Below, piece by piece: positions 6,776 through 16,636 of a DNA stretch of 64,000 bases (within the stretch, counting starts at the first letter, position 1; each line of letters starts with the position of its first letter). Made by a program: the position numbers and the translations under genes. Below the pieces are notes generated by a model. The model was not told where the DNA came from and made no database searches. It was given only the letters and a program-made list of their open reading frames with translations. Source of the stretch: Amycolatopsis lurida (GTDB lineage Bacteria > Actinomycetota > Actinomycetes > Mycobacteriales > Pseudonocardiaceae); contig NZ_FNTA01000004.1 in assembly GCF_900105055.1 (NCBI RefSeq), positions 5,115,501-5,179,500 on the forward strand. The letters are read 5' to 3'.

Positions 6776-9700
6776 GTCCGGCGAATTGCTTCGATCGTGG
6801 CCGCCGCCCGTTTCCGCAACGCGCCATACCCCGCCCGCTCGGCCAGGGCGAGCGCCCGGCGGGCCTGCCCGAGGTCGCCGGTCGCGGTGGCGAGCCCGAT
6901 GATCGCGTCGACCTCGGGGTACCGGTCGCCGGTCTCCCGCAGCAGGGTCACCGCCTGCCGGTACCGGCGGACGGCGTCCTGCCGGTGCCCCACGCGCTGA
7001 TGCACGCCCGCGAGCGCGACGAGCGCCTCGCCCTCACCCCGCGGCTCACCGGTCTCCCGCGCGAGCCGCAGCCCTTCGCGCGCGTGGTCGAGCGCGTCGG
7101 TGAGACGGCCGAGATCGCAGTACACCGAGGCGAGCCTGCCGAGCGTTTCCGCTTCCCCGGCCCGGTTCCCCGCCTCTCGATGCAGCGCGAGGGCCTTGGC
7201 GAGCAGGCTGGCCGCCTCGCCGGCCCGGCCGCGGGCCTGGTGCGCCTGCCCGAGGTTGGACAGGTTGATCGCCTCCCCGTAGCGGGAGCCGATTTCGCGA
7301 TACCGGCGCAGCGCCTGGCCGTACTGCCTCGCCGCACCGGGCAGATCGCCCATCTCCCAGTGGACGAGCCCCAGATTGCCCAGCGCGACGGCTTCCCCGG
7401 CCGGGCTTCCGGCGCGTCTGCTCAGCTCCAGACCCCGGGAGAACCGCACCGCCGCGGCCGGGAGCCGCCCCGACTGCCAGTACACGCAGCCGAGGTTGCC
7501 CAGCACCGCGGCCTGCGCCTCTACCCATCCGGCCCGCCGGGCGAGCACGAGCGCGCCGGTGTGCTCCCGGACGGCCTCCCGGTACCGCCCTTGGCGAAAA
7601 CCCAAGTCCGCCAAGCTGAACCGGGCGGACACACGGGCGCGGAGATCGCCGTCTTCCTCGGCGGCGGACAACGCCGCCGCGGCGGCCGCCCGCCACTCCA
7701 CTTGCCGTGACGACATCCAGAAATAGCCGCGCAGGGCGTCGGCCAGCAGCCAGGCCACCGGACGCGGACCGGTCCGCGCCGCGTCCTCGACGACGGCGAC
7801 GAGGTTGCCCAGTTCGGCTTCCAGCCATTCCGCCGCGTTCTCCTTGGCCCCGGCGGGAACCGGGCCGTCCGGCACGGACAGCGGGAAACGGAACATGTGC
7901 GGGTAAACGATTTTCGCCGCCTGGTCGGCTCCACGCAGATACCACTCGTGCAGGCGGCGCCGGGCGGATCCGGTCTCGGCCGGGGATTCCCGCAGGCGAT
8001 CGGCGGCATAACGGCGGAGCAGGTCGTGGAAGTGGTAGCGGTCCGGCGCGTGTTGTTCGACGAGATGCGCGCTCGCGAGGGTGTCCAGCATCGGGCCCGC
8101 CCGTTCTTCGCCGGTCAGGATCTCGACCGCTTCGACGCCGATGTCGTTGCCCGGCACCAGGCTCAGCAGCCGGAACAACCGGCGCGTGGCGGTGGGCAAG
8201 GCCGCGTACGACAGATCGAAGGCGGTCCGGACGGCGATCTGCTCGTCGCCCGGCACGGCCAGCGCGGCGAGCAGATTGCCTTTGCGCAGCTCGATGGCGT
8301 AGTCCTCGATGCCGCTACCGGGATCTTCGGCCAGGTTCGCCGCGGCGATCCTCAGCGCCAGCGGCAGATACGCGCACAGCCCGGCCACCTCGGCGGCCGC
8401 TGCGTATTCGGCTCGGACCCAGTCGGCACCGAGCACACGCGCGAGCAGTTCCAGCGCCTCGCCGGGTTCGAGCATGCCCAGCGTGAGCCGCCGGGCGCCG
8501 TGGAGGGCGACCAGCCCGGCCATCCGGTCCCTGGCGGTGACCAGCACGAGGCATCCCGGCCCGGCGGGCAGCAGCGGCCGGACCTGATCGACGTCCACGG
8601 CGTTGTCCAGTACCACCAGCGCCTTCCGGTCGGTCATCAGCGTCCGGTACAGCGCGGACGCGGTCTCCGTGTCCGCGGGCAGGCGTTCGGCGGGGACGTC
8701 CAGCGCGGCCAGGAACCGGGTGAGCACTTCGAGCGCCGTCGCGGGCGCTCCGGCGGAATGGCCGCGCAGATTCGCGTAGAACTGCCCGTCCGGGAACCGG
8801 TCCTTCACGCGGTGACCCCAGTGCACGGCCAACGCGGTCTTCCCGGCCCCCGCGGGCCCGGTGACGGCCGCCAGTGCCACGGCGCCGCCGGAGTTCCCGG
8901 CCCGTGGCATCAGTTGGTCCAAAATGGACAGTTCGAGTATCCGGCCGGTGAACCCGGACGGTTCGGCGGGCAACTGCCGGGGAACGCGGGCGGCCGGGCG
9001 CGGATCCGGAAGCGGTTCCCCGTCTTCGAGCAGCGCGGCATGCGCCGCGGCGAGTTCCGGCCCGGGTTCGACGCCCAGTTCCTCGACGAGCCGCTCGCGA
9101 ACCTCCTGGAAGAGCCGGAAAGCCGTCGCCCGCTGGCCCGTGGCGTGGTACGCGCGGATCAACCGGGCCTGTGCGGGCTCGTCCAGCGGCTGGTCCGCCG
9201 CGGCTTCGGCCAATTCGGTCACTACGTCGTCGGCGGCGCCGATCGCGAGCATGGCGTCGCCGTAGCGGGCGAGCAGCGCGCGGCGTTCCGCGAGTAACGC
9301 CATGACCTTCGGATGCGTTGCGAGCGAAGGGATATCGGCCAGTGGCCTGCCACGCCACCAGCGCAGGGCCTCGCCGAACAACGCCGCGGCACGGCCGCTC
9401 TCTCCGTCGCGCTGGGCGTCGTTCGCCTCGGCGACAAGCCCGCGCACGTGGGGCAGGTCGATCTCGACGGCGTCCCAGCGCACCGCGTAGCCACCGCCGA
9501 CATGCGGCAGGATCTCGCTCCCGGACCGCGACGGACGGCCGGGTTCCAGCAGCCGCCGCAGGTGTTTGACGTGCGTCTGGAGCACGTTCACCGCGCTGCG
9601 CGGCGGTCGTTCGCCCCACAGCGCGTCGAGCAGTTCCTGCTTGGACATCGCCTCGCCACCGGCGAGCACCAGCAACCCCAGGACGGCACGGCGACCCGGT

Positions 9701-9807
9701 GGGCCGAGGTCGACTTCCTTCCCGGCCAGCCAGACGCGCAGCGAGCCCAGTACCTGGATCCGCACAGCCACCGGCAGGAACGTAGCGAGCGGTCCCGCGC
9801 CGCACAA
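6772..9807 (-). CDS. AfsR/SARP-like transcriptional regulator with NB-ARC and TPR domains
   Basis: A 1011-residue multi-domain regulator. About residues 16-110: OmpR-like winged helix of SARP proteins (LGPPGRRAVLGLLVL, VNVLQTHVKHLRRLLEP). About 115-260: bacterial transcriptional activation domain. About 285-560: NB-ARC ATPase with Walker A GPAGAGKT (317-324) and Walker B-like LVVLDNA. About 690-1010: a run of TPR repeats with the pattern LGNLG-x-VYW and GEAxxLGxLA. This matches AfsR, a global activator of antibiotic regulators in Streptomyces; the target here is unknown. GTG codons at 9771 or 9765 are alternative starts. It lies 51 bp downstream of jetC on the same strand and may be read through from it. 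Confidence 0.88.
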   Translation of the reverse strand: MCGAGPLATFLPVAVRIQVLGSLRVWLAGKEVDLGPPGRRAVLGLLVLAGGEAMSKQELLDALWGERPPRSAVNVLQTHVKHLRRLLEPGRPSRSGSEILPHVGGGYAVRWDAVEIDLPHVRGLVAEANDAQRDGESGRAAALFGEALRWWRGRPLADIPSLATHPKVMALLAERRALLARYGDAMLAIGAADDVVTELAEAAADQPLDEPAQARLIRAYHATGQRATAFRLFQEVRERLVEELGVEPGPELAAAHAALLEDGEPLPDPRPAARVPRQLPAEPSGFTGRILELSILDQLMPRAGNSGGAVALAAVTGPAGAGKTALAVHWGHRVKDRFPDGQFYANLRGHSAGAPATALEVLTRFLAALDVPAERLPADTETASALYRTLMTDRKALVVLDNAVDVDQVRPLLPAGPGCLVLVTARDRMAGLVALHGARRLTLGMLEPGEALELLARVLGADWVRAEYAAAAEVAGLCAYLPLALRIAAANLAEDPGSGIEDYAIELRKGNLLAALAVPGDEQIAVRTAFDLSYAALPTATRRLFRLLSLVPGNDIGVEAVEILTGEERAGPMLDTLASAHLVEQHAPDRYHFHDLLRRYAADRLRESPAETGSARRRLHEWYLRGADQAAKIVYPHMFRFPLSVPDGPVPAGAKENAAEWLEAELGNLVAVVEDAARTGPRPVAWLLADALRGYFWMSSRQVEWRAAAAAALSAAEEDGDLRARVSARFSLADLGFRQGRYREAVREHTGALVLARRAGWVEAQAAVLGNLGCVYWQSGRLPAAAVRFSRGLELSRRAGSPAGEAVALGNLGLVHWEMGDLPGAARQYGQALRRYREIGSRYGEAINLSNLGQAHQARGRAGEAASLLAKALALHREAGNRAGEAETLGRLASVYCDLGRLTDALDHAREGLRLARETGEPRGEGEALVALAGVHQRVGHRQDAVRRYRQAVTLLRETGDRYPEVDAIIGLATATGDLGQARRALALAERAGYGALRKRAAATIEAIRRT

Positions 9808-9858
9808 GGACGAACGGCGGAAAGAACCCCGCTGCGCCCGGCTTTGGGGCCGCTCAGG

Positions 9859-12800
9859 CTAATGCCCCGCGGGCGCGAGGTCGTGACCGTTCCAGGTGAA
9901 CCGGGCCGTGGTGACCGCGTCGTCACCGTCGCCGCCGGTGATGAGCTGGTGGATTCCGACGCCGCCGAGTTCGGCGTAGGTGCACCATTCGTGGTCCGAC
10001 GTCAGCATCAGGTCCAGGTCGAGTTCGGACAGCAGGCCGAACACCTGCCCCCGGTTGGTGGTGTCGACGCCGACGAACACCTCGTCGAGCAGGATGACCC
10101 TCGGTGCTTCGGGCGCGGCCTGGTAGTGCGCGGCGACGGCGGCGAACAGCGGCAGATGCAGCGCGATCGCCTTCTCCCCACCGGAAAGCGCGCCGTGCAG
10201 TTTCTTGGTCAGCAGCTGCCATCCCGCGCCGTTCGCGCGGTCCACCTTGACCACGAACCGGTGCCAGGACGTGTAGTCGAAGACCTGCGCGAGCTGCTGT
10301 TCCCAGCTGGTCGCCGTGTCGTCCGCCTTCGCCTGTTCGACGCGTTCCCGGAAGAACTTGTGCAGGGACGCGCGATCCTCGGCGGTCAGCTGATCCGGAT
10401 CCTTCAGCAGCAGATCCCGCGCGGTCTTGGTGCCCGGCGGCAGATCGGGGGAGACCTGCCAGACCAGCCGGACGGCGACCCTGGACGCGGTCCGCACGCG
10501 TTCCAGCCGCGCGTTCATGCCGTCGACGAGGTCGTTGGCCTGCCGGATCCGGGCCGCGAGATGGCGGCGCGTGTCGCCGGTCAGCGTCTTGTCGAACAGG
10601 TCGCTTTCCCGGTCGGTGATCTCGTGCCTGCTCTGTTCCGCTTCCGCGTAGAGGATCTTCAGCAGTTCGGCCGCGCCGACCCGCAGCCCGTCGACGACGG
10701 CGGTGAAGATCTGGACGTCCTCGTCGGTCTCCAGATCGAGTTCCGCCCGCGAGCTGAGAGTGTTCCGGCAGGTGTGCACGGCCTCGGAGAGCCGGTGCAG
10801 CGCCTCGCCGAGGTTCCTCGGCGCGTGTGGCACGGACGGCCACGCCGCGGCCACCAGCCGCGCCGTTTCGAGCGCCGACCGCACCCCGTCGGAGGCGGAC
10901 AGGGTGGCCTGGAACTTCGGCAGATCCTCGATCCCGCCGTCGGCGGGGAAGACGCCGGTCGCGAGCTTCCGGAACCGGTGCGCGGCCGCGTCCTGCTTCT
11001 TGGCGGCGTCCTCGCGGGCCCGTGCGTCGGTCGTGCGGCGGACGCCGAGCGCGCCCAACGACACCGCGAGCTCCTTGGCGTCGGCGTTCGCGGCGCGGAG
11101 TTCGCCCGAGAGTTCACGCAGTTTCGTGCGAAGCCCCTCGATTTCGGCGAGCACCTCGCGCTGACCGCTGCCCGCGGTTCCTTCGATCGCTTCGAGCATC
11201 GCCGTGAGCTTGACGCGTTCGGCCTCCGCCTCGGAAGCCTCGTCCTCGCGCCGGGCCGCGTTCGCCTCCGACCGGTCCGCCTGTTCGGCGCACAGCTCGG
11301 CCCGTTGGGTCGCGGTGAGCAGGTTCCCGTGCTCGTACAACCAGTTCTCGCCCTGGTCGGAGTAGGTGCGCAGGGCCGGGGCGAGCGCGGCCAGCGGCGC
11401 GCGTTCGGAGGGCAGCCCGCTCTCCGACGCCTGGGCGGTCAGCTCGTGCAGCGCGGTCTTCGCCTCGATCTCCAGCGCGGAGACGGCGGTCTCCAAGTGC
11501 CGGACGGCGGCGTCGGCGGCGGTCAACTCGGCCTCGGCCGCGGTCAGTTCTCCCGTCGCGGCAAAGAGATCTTCGTGACTGGGGCGGGCGGCGCGTTCGA
11601 TCTTGATCAGCTCGCGCCTGCCGCGCAGCGCGGCCAGCTCACTCTCCAGCTCGGCGATGGTCTTCTCGCGGAGAGAGATTTTGTCCCGCAGTCCGGCGAT
11701 CCGGCGCTCCCGCGCGCGAAGGCGGACGGGCGCGCCGATGTACGCCGGGGCGTCCTTCGCCCAGCTGCCCGACAGGCCGCCCATCCGCCAGGCGCCGTCC
11801 GCCCCGATCGCGGCGGGCCCGGCGGGGAGCGTGTCGTCGAAGGCGATCACTTCCAGGATCCGGCGGATCTTCGCCGGGGAAAGCTCCGCGTCGGGTTCGG
11901 GTACGAGGACGTCGGCGAGTGACCTGCCGGTGGCCACCGGCAGCGTCCCGGTCTCCGCGAGCACGTCGTGTCCGTCGACGACGCCGTGGGAGTTCACCCA
12001 GGCGTCCAGCAGGCCGGCGCCTTCGAGCGCGGCCTCGATCCCCGCCCGGGCGCTTTCCGGGACCGTGCCCGCGAAATCGACCAGGCGCCACAGCGGCGCG
12101 CCGCTCATCTCGGTGCGGTCCGTCGTGCGGGTGCGCGGCGGTTCGGGCGTGAGGACGTCCTCCGTTTCGAGCACGCCGGCCTCGACGAGGAGTTCGTCGT
12201 GCTCGGCGCGCGCGGTGGCCAGCGCGGCACCGGTCGCCGTCTCCCGCCGGACGATGTCTTCGAGCACCGTCTCGGCGACGACGCCGAGCCTGCTCACCAG
12301 CGAAACCTCCGCCTCGGCATCCCGGACGACCGCTTCCACGTCGGGGAACCGCAGCTCGCGGCAGCCGATCGCCCATTCGGCGAGCCGGGTGCGCAGATCG
12401 CTCAGCGCGAGTTCCCGCGTCGCCGTCGTGAGGTCCAGCCGCTCCTGCGCGGCCGAGAAATCCGACCGCGCGCGGTCGAGATCCGCCTCGGCCGCGTGAC
12501 GCCGCCCGACCGCGAGTTCGTGCCTGTCCAGCGCCCGGCCGAGCGTTTCGACCTGGTCGCGCTTGCCGCGGACGGCGGCCTGCAGCAACGGACGGAGCCG
12601 GGCCGGTTCACCCAGCCCGGCGACGAGTTCGTCGTGCACCCCGGCCAGGTTCGCGCGGGTCGCGGCGGCACGGACCTCGGTCTCCAGCGAGCGCACGAGA
12701 TCGGCCTGCCGTTTCGCGACCTGCTTCGCCGCCCGTGAACGCTCCTCGTCGGCGTCCGCCTCGGCACGGAGCCGATCCGCGTCCGCGCGCAGTGCTTCCG

Positions 12801-13842
12801 CCTTTTCGCGCGTGGACAGGGCCCGTTGCCGCAGCTTGTCGAGCTCCTGGCCCTTGCGGTACGACTCGGATTCGGTCAGCCCGGACAGGCGGGCTTCGGT
12901 CTCCTCGACGTCCTTTTCGAGCTTCGCCGCCCGTTCCTCGGCGGCTTCCTTCTTCGCGGCGACCTCGTCGTACTCCTCCGCCGAACGGCGGGCGGCCGCG
13001 GCGAGTTCGTCGAGTTCGGTGGTCGCGGCGATGAGGTTCGCGGCGCCCGCGCGCAGCACACGCTGGGCGTAGGTCTTCTGCCGCGCGGCGAGCGCGCGGG
13101 TCGCGTCGACTTCGGTCTCCAGCGAGCCCAGCCGTTCGCGTTGCGCGTCGAGCCGCTCGAAACCCTCGGCGAGATCCGCGATCTCCTGCTGCCCCAACGG
13201 AGGAAGCGCGCGGGAGAGCAGATTGGACAGCAGGCTCGGGTCGAGCCGCTGCGAGAGCTTGGGCATCCGCAGCTGGAGCAGCGCGGTGATCAGCGCGTCG
13301 TAGCGCTGTTCGCTCAAGGTGGGGAACAGTTTCGCGCGGATCGCCGCGCGGTACTCGGCCGCGCCGTCGTGCACGGTGCCGTGGTCGCCGAGGGCTTCCT
13401 CCAGCGCGTTCTTGGTCAGCGGCTGGCCTGCCTCGTTGACCAGCGGCAAACCGTCGCCCACGCGCAGATCGGTGGTGAAGAAGTCGGCGTGCACCGTGCT
13501 GGTGTGCGTGCTGGCCTGAAGCCGCGCGCCGCAGGTGAACCATTTCTCGCCCGCCATGCCGAATTCGAGCCAGACGTACCCGACGCGGGTGGCGCCGGAA
13601 GCGCCCTCGCCCATCAGGTTCCAGTGCATGCTGCGTTCGCTGGTGCCGAAGGTCGACAGCCGGTTGGCGCGCAGGCTCGCGTCGAACAGGAACGGCAGCA
13701 GCAGCTCCAGCGCCTTCGACTTCCCGCTCCCGTTGGGCCCGCGCAACAGCAGGCGCCCGTCGTGGAACTCGAAGATCTCGTCGTAGTAGCGCCAGATGTT
13801 GAGAATGCCCGCACGGGAGGGCATCCACCTCGTCACGGTCAC
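9859..13842 (-). CDS. jetC: Wadjet JetC-like SMC-family ATPase (TIGR02680)
   Basis: About 1327 residues from the GTG at 13842, which overlaps the jetB stop (GTGA); a longer in-frame reading upstream is spurious. The N-terminus carries GPNGSGKS at residues 35-42 (Walker A). The middle third or more is Glu/Ala/Arg-rich coiled coil in two arms around a hinge-like segment (the MSGAPLWRLVDF to GSWAKDAPAYIGAP region). The C-terminus has the ABC signature LSGGEKAIALHLPLF, Walker B VILLDEVF and the D-loop. This is the MukB/SMC-like motor of Wadjet systems, which extrude DNA loops and recognise small circular plasmids. Here it is the last gene of a jetABC operon; no JetD nuclease follows. Confidence 0.9.
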   Translation of the reverse strand: MTVTRWMPSRAGILNIWRYYDEIFEFHDGRLLLRGPNGSGKSKALELLLPFLFDASLRANRLSTFGTSERSMHWNLMGEGASGATRVGYVWLEFGMAGEKWFTCGARLQASTHTSTVHADFFTTDLRVGDGLPLVNEAGQPLTKNALEEALGDHGTVHDGAAEYRAAIRAKLFPTLSEQRYDALITALLQLRMPKLSQRLDPSLLSNLLSRALPPLGQQEIADLAEGFERLDAQRERLGSLETEVDATRALAARQKTYAQRVLRAGAANLIAATTELDELAAAARRSAEEYDEVAAKKEAAEERAAKLEKDVEETEARLSGLTESESYRKGQELDKLRQRALSTREKAEALRADADRLRAEADADEERSRAAKQVAKRQADLVRSLETEVRAAATRANLAGVHDELVAGLGEPARLRPLLQAAVRGKRDQVETLGRALDRHELAVGRRHAAEADLDRARSDFSAAQERLDLTTATRELALSDLRTRLAEWAIGCRELRFPDVEAVVRDAEAEVSLVSRLGVVAETVLEDIVRRETATGAALATARAEHDELLVEAGVLETEDVLTPEPPRTRTTDRTEMSGAPLWRLVDFAGTVPESARAGIEAALEGAGLLDAWVNSHGVVDGHDVLAETGTLPVATGRSLADVLVPEPDAELSPAKIRRILEVIAFDDTLPAGPAAIGADGAWRMGGLSGSWAKDAPAYIGAPVRLRARERRIAGLRDKISLREKTIAELESELAALRGRRELIKIERAARPSHEDLFAATGELTAAEAELTAADAAVRHLETAVSALEIEAKTALHELTAQASESGLPSERAPLAALAPALRTYSDQGENWLYEHGNLLTATQRAELCAEQADRSEANAARREDEASEAEAERVKLTAMLEAIEGTAGSGQREVLAEIEGLRTKLRELSGELRAANADAKELAVSLGALGVRRTTDARAREDAAKKQDAAAHRFRKLATGVFPADGGIEDLPKFQATLSASDGVRSALETARLVAAAWPSVPHAPRNLGEALHRLSEAVHTCRNTLSSRAELDLETDEDVQIFTAVVDGLRVGAAELLKILYAEAEQSRHEITDRESDLFDKTLTGDTRRHLAARIRQANDLVDGMNARLERVRTASRVAVRLVWQVSPDLPPGTKTARDLLLKDPDQLTAEDRASLHKFFRERVEQAKADDTATSWEQQLAQVFDYTSWHRFVVKVDRANGAGWQLLTKKLHGALSGGEKAIALHLPLFAAVAAHYQAAPEAPRVILLDEVFVGVDTTNRGQVFGLLSELDLDLMLTSDHEWCTYAELGGVGIHQLITGGDGDDAVTTARFTWNGHDLAPAGH

Positions 13843-15059
13843 GGCGCCTCCTCGGTGCGGTCGGTGTACCTCGCGGCGGCCGGGAGCGGCCGGACGAGTT
13901 CGGCTTCGGTGCGGATCAGGCCGAAGCCGGTCAGCACGGCGAGCGCGTCGACGGTCAGCCGCCGCACACCGTCCTTGCCCCGGTACGTCTTGGCCCAGCG
14001 CGGGAAGCGTTTCAGCAGCTTGGCGGTGGCCTTCTGCAGGTAATCGGTGGTCCTCGGCTCGTCGAGCGCGTCGAGCAGGAGGAGCGCGGCGACCTTGGCG
14101 TTGCTGCCGTCGTCCGGGAACCGCTCGTCGGTGGCCAGCCCGTCGACGTCGACGAGCAGCACCCCCTCCGCGCGTTCTTCGAGGACGAAACCGCCTTGCT
14201 CCGCGGCTCGCCGCAGCAACTGGCGTCCGGTCGGCGTCCCGAGGTACGCGCGCTCTTCCGCGGTCAGTTCGGCGAAGTACAGCACCGGGTCGTCGACCAG
14301 ACGGCGGAAGACCGTGTGCCGGAGCCACAGGTTCCGCTGGACGTCCGACGCGCTCGGCGTGTCCTCGTGGCGGCCCGACGAGAGGCCGTAGCGCTGCTCG
14401 TGCGACACCGCCTCCAGCAGTTCCTCGAACCGCAGCGCGACGTCGTCGGCGGGCACGGCCAGCTGCGACGGTCCGACCGGCGCGGCGAGCAACCGCAGCA
14501 ACAGGGTCGCGTCCACCCGGAACAGCACCTTCGCCGCCGGATCGTCCACAAAGGACTCCGGATCGCCGTCGGCGGCTTCGAGGACGCCGTAGGACTCCAG
14601 CAGCTTGAGGACGTCCACGAAGGCGAGGCGCTCCGCCCTGGTGGCGACGTCGAAGGTGGTGACGAGATCGTCGGCGGCGCTCGCCTGCGCGACGCGGCCG
14701 GCGAGCAGGCCGATGGTGGTCACCGGCACGGTCAGCAGTTCGGCGGCCACCACGCACAGCAGGACGTAGCGGCGGCGGTCGAACGCGGCGCGCCCGGAGC
14801 GCAGCCGCCTCGCCGGACGCGTGGGATCGGTGGCCGCGCGGACCTTGACCAGCCGCGCGTAGCCGAGCCGCGGTTCGACGGTGAGCGTCCAGCCGCAGTA
14901 GTAGTCGAACCACTGCCGGATGGGCTCGCGGCGGCGGCGGATGAGGTCGAAGGTCTCGGGGGAGCCGCGTTCGCCGATCAACGGGGTGGCCAGCAGGGCC
15001 CGGATCCCGCGCGCGACCTCTTCGCGCTCCGCGATGACCAGTTGGTTGGTGAGGCTCAC
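13839..15059 (-). CDS. jetB: Wadjet JetB-like protein (TIGR02678 / DUF2398)
   Basis: 406 residues from the GTG at 15059, coupled to the jetA stop by a GTGA overlap; the longer upstream reading is rejected. Typical features of TIGR02678: N-terminal EREEVARGIRALLATPLI, a RREPIRQWFDYYCGW block, a DxxRYVLLCVVAAEL helix and a C-terminal FPRWAKTYRGKDGVRRLTVDAL. It corresponds to the MukE/kite-like subunit that bridges the SMC heads. The four-base overlaps on both sides indicate one polycistronic mRNA and stoichiometric complex formation. Confidence 0.88.
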   Translation of the reverse strand: MSLTNQLVIAEREEVARGIRALLATPLIGERGSPETFDLIRRRREPIRQWFDYYCGWTLTVEPRLGYARLVKVRAATDPTRPARRLRSGRAAFDRRRYVLLCVVAAELLTVPVTTIGLLAGRVAQASAADDLVTTFDVATRAERLAFVDVLKLLESYGVLEAADGDPESFVDDPAAKVLFRVDATLLLRLLAAPVGPSQLAVPADDVALRFEELLEAVSHEQRYGLSSGRHEDTPSASDVQRNLWLRHTVFRRLVDDPVLYFAELTAEERAYLGTPTGRQLLRRAAEQGGFVLEERAEGVLLVDVDGLATDERFPDDGSNAKVAALLLLDALDEPRTTDYLQKATAKLLKRFPRWAKTYRGKDGVRRLTVDALAVLTGFGLIRTEAELVRPLPAAARYTDRTEEAP

Positions 15060-16549
15060 GCACCGCCTCCGGCCGTACTGATCTCGATCTCGTAGTCGGG
15101 GCCCCGGAAGACACCGCTCGTGGTGGTCAGGCGCGCGACCGCGCCGTTCTGCGGCGGCCGCAGGACGATCTCGATCTGGCCGTCGGACGTCGTGCTCCGC
15201 CGGGTGCCGTCCGCGCCGACGGCACTGCCCAGCGCTTGACCCAGCAGGTCGAGCAGCCGCTCGAAAACGCTGTGGTCCAGCTTCTCGAACGCCGAAAGCC
15301 GCACGACGCCGCCGGTGTCGAGCATGTTCCACGCCGCTTCGAGTTCGGCGCGCTCCGCGATCGCCTGCTGGACCCGTGCCGCCCTGATCGCGCTGACGTC
15401 GCGGACCCGTCCGGTCCTGGTGAACCGCTCGGTGCGGCCCGCGGAGCGCAGCAGTTCCGACACCTCGACCGGCGGCGCGTCGAGCCACGACGCCGTCGTG
15501 CTGACCACTTCCGGATCCGCGTGGGCGAGATGCGCGTGCCGCGCGGAGCTCAGCCCGAACATCGTGGACCACAGGCGGTGCAGGTCCTCCTGCGCCGGGA
15601 CGACGGTGAACCATCGCGCCAGCTCGCGGAAATCCGCGACCGCGCTGCTCGCGCGCCGCCTCGATTCGGTGATCCGGTCCAGGACCTGGAGAAGCGTGAT
15701 GATCGCCCGCCGCGCGAGGCGATGAAGGTCCTCGACCCGCGGCGTCGCCCCGTCCTCGGGCAGGAACCACGCGCGAAGGCCGTCCCAGCGCGCCTTGCGG
15801 ACGTCGATCCAGCGCGCATCGGGGTTCGGCAGCGACGCTCCGTTGAGCGCCCGCCGGTGCACCCGCTCGACGCCGTGGTCGTCGATCTCCTTGATCCGGG
15901 TGGCGATCGTGTGCGTGTGATGCTCCAGGTCGTTCAGGAACTCCTGCAGATACGTGACCGTGGCCGCCTTGACCTCGTGGAACGTCGCGAGGTCGGCTTC
16001 GGCGTGCAGGAGGCGCTGGAGGTCGCCGTTGAAGCGTTTGGTGTTGTCGCGGAACGCTTCGAGGTGGCTCTCGACCTCGGTGAGCGTGCTGAACACACGC
16101 CGGTCCGTGCCGTCTTCGAGCTGCTTCGCGAGCTCGCCGAGCCGCTCACCCAGCGCCTCGAGCGTCGCCGTCTGGAGCGCCCCGGACGCGTTGAGCACCT
16201 CGTTCGCACGGACCACCCCCGCGTACGCCGCTTCGCCCTGCCGGCTGAGCGAGTACTGGAGGTTGCGGCGCTCGTACTCCGACGCGGTCCGATAGTCGCC
16301 CGCGTGGCTCTGGACGACGTCGAGGTGGCCTTGGCTCCTCAGCTGGTCCAGCGCTTTGACGAGGTCTTCGTCGTCCAGCGTCTCCAGCCAGCCGACCTCG
16401 CGCAGCCTCGTGCGGACGTCGTCGATCCCGAGCGCCGTCTCGAGCCGCTCGTTCGCCTCGCCGAAGGCGTGCAGGATCGCCAGGGGGAGCCCGGATCTGC
16501 TGCCGTCGGTGAAACGGAACATCTCGGGCGGAACACGGATCGGATCCAT
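15056..16549 (-). CDS. jetA: Wadjet JetA-like protein (TIGR02677 / DUF2397)
   Basis: 497 residues, with GGAGG placed well before the ATG at 16549. Family features: N-terminal winged-helix-like part (LETALGIDDVRTRLREVGWLE), a central helical region with RRNLQYSLSRQGEAAYAGV, and a C-terminal arginine-rich part. It matches the kleisin (MukF-like) subunit of Wadjet type III sets made of DUF2397, DUF2398, an SMC protein and a DUF2399/TOPRIM nuclease. First gene of the operon. About 85 bp separate it from the upstream lipoprotein gene on the same strand. Confidence 0.88.
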   Translation of the reverse strand: MDPIRVPPEMFRFTDGSRSGLPLAILHAFGEANERLETALGIDDVRTRLREVGWLETLDDEDLVKALDQLRSQGHLDVVQSHAGDYRTASEYERRNLQYSLSRQGEAAYAGVVRANEVLNASGALQTATLEALGERLGELAKQLEDGTDRRVFSTLTEVESHLEAFRDNTKRFNGDLQRLLHAEADLATFHEVKAATVTYLQEFLNDLEHHTHTIATRIKEIDDHGVERVHRRALNGASLPNPDARWIDVRKARWDGLRAWFLPEDGATPRVEDLHRLARRAIITLLQVLDRITESRRRASSAVADFRELARWFTVVPAQEDLHRLWSTMFGLSSARHAHLAHADPEVVSTTASWLDAPPVEVSELLRSAGRTERFTRTGRVRDVSAIRAARVQQAIAERAELEAAWNMLDTGGVVRLSAFEKLDHSVFERLLDLLGQALGSAVGADGTRRSTTSDGQIEIVLRPPQNGAVARLTTTSGVFRGPDYEIEISTAGGGA

Positions 16550-16636
16550 GCGTCCTCCGGCGGCTGGTGCGTGGAGCTACACGTTAGGGGGTCACCCAGG
16601 CGAGTTCGAATGGCCCATCTTTTTCACGCAGAGTGC

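Noticed and set aside
13843-15114. Upstream in-frame extension of the jetC reading frame, giving a 1751-residue protein
   Set aside because: The extension is an out-of-frame shadow of jetB (Arg/Pro-rich, no family features), whereas the GTG at 13842 overlaps the jetB stop and starts a normal SMC N-terminus.
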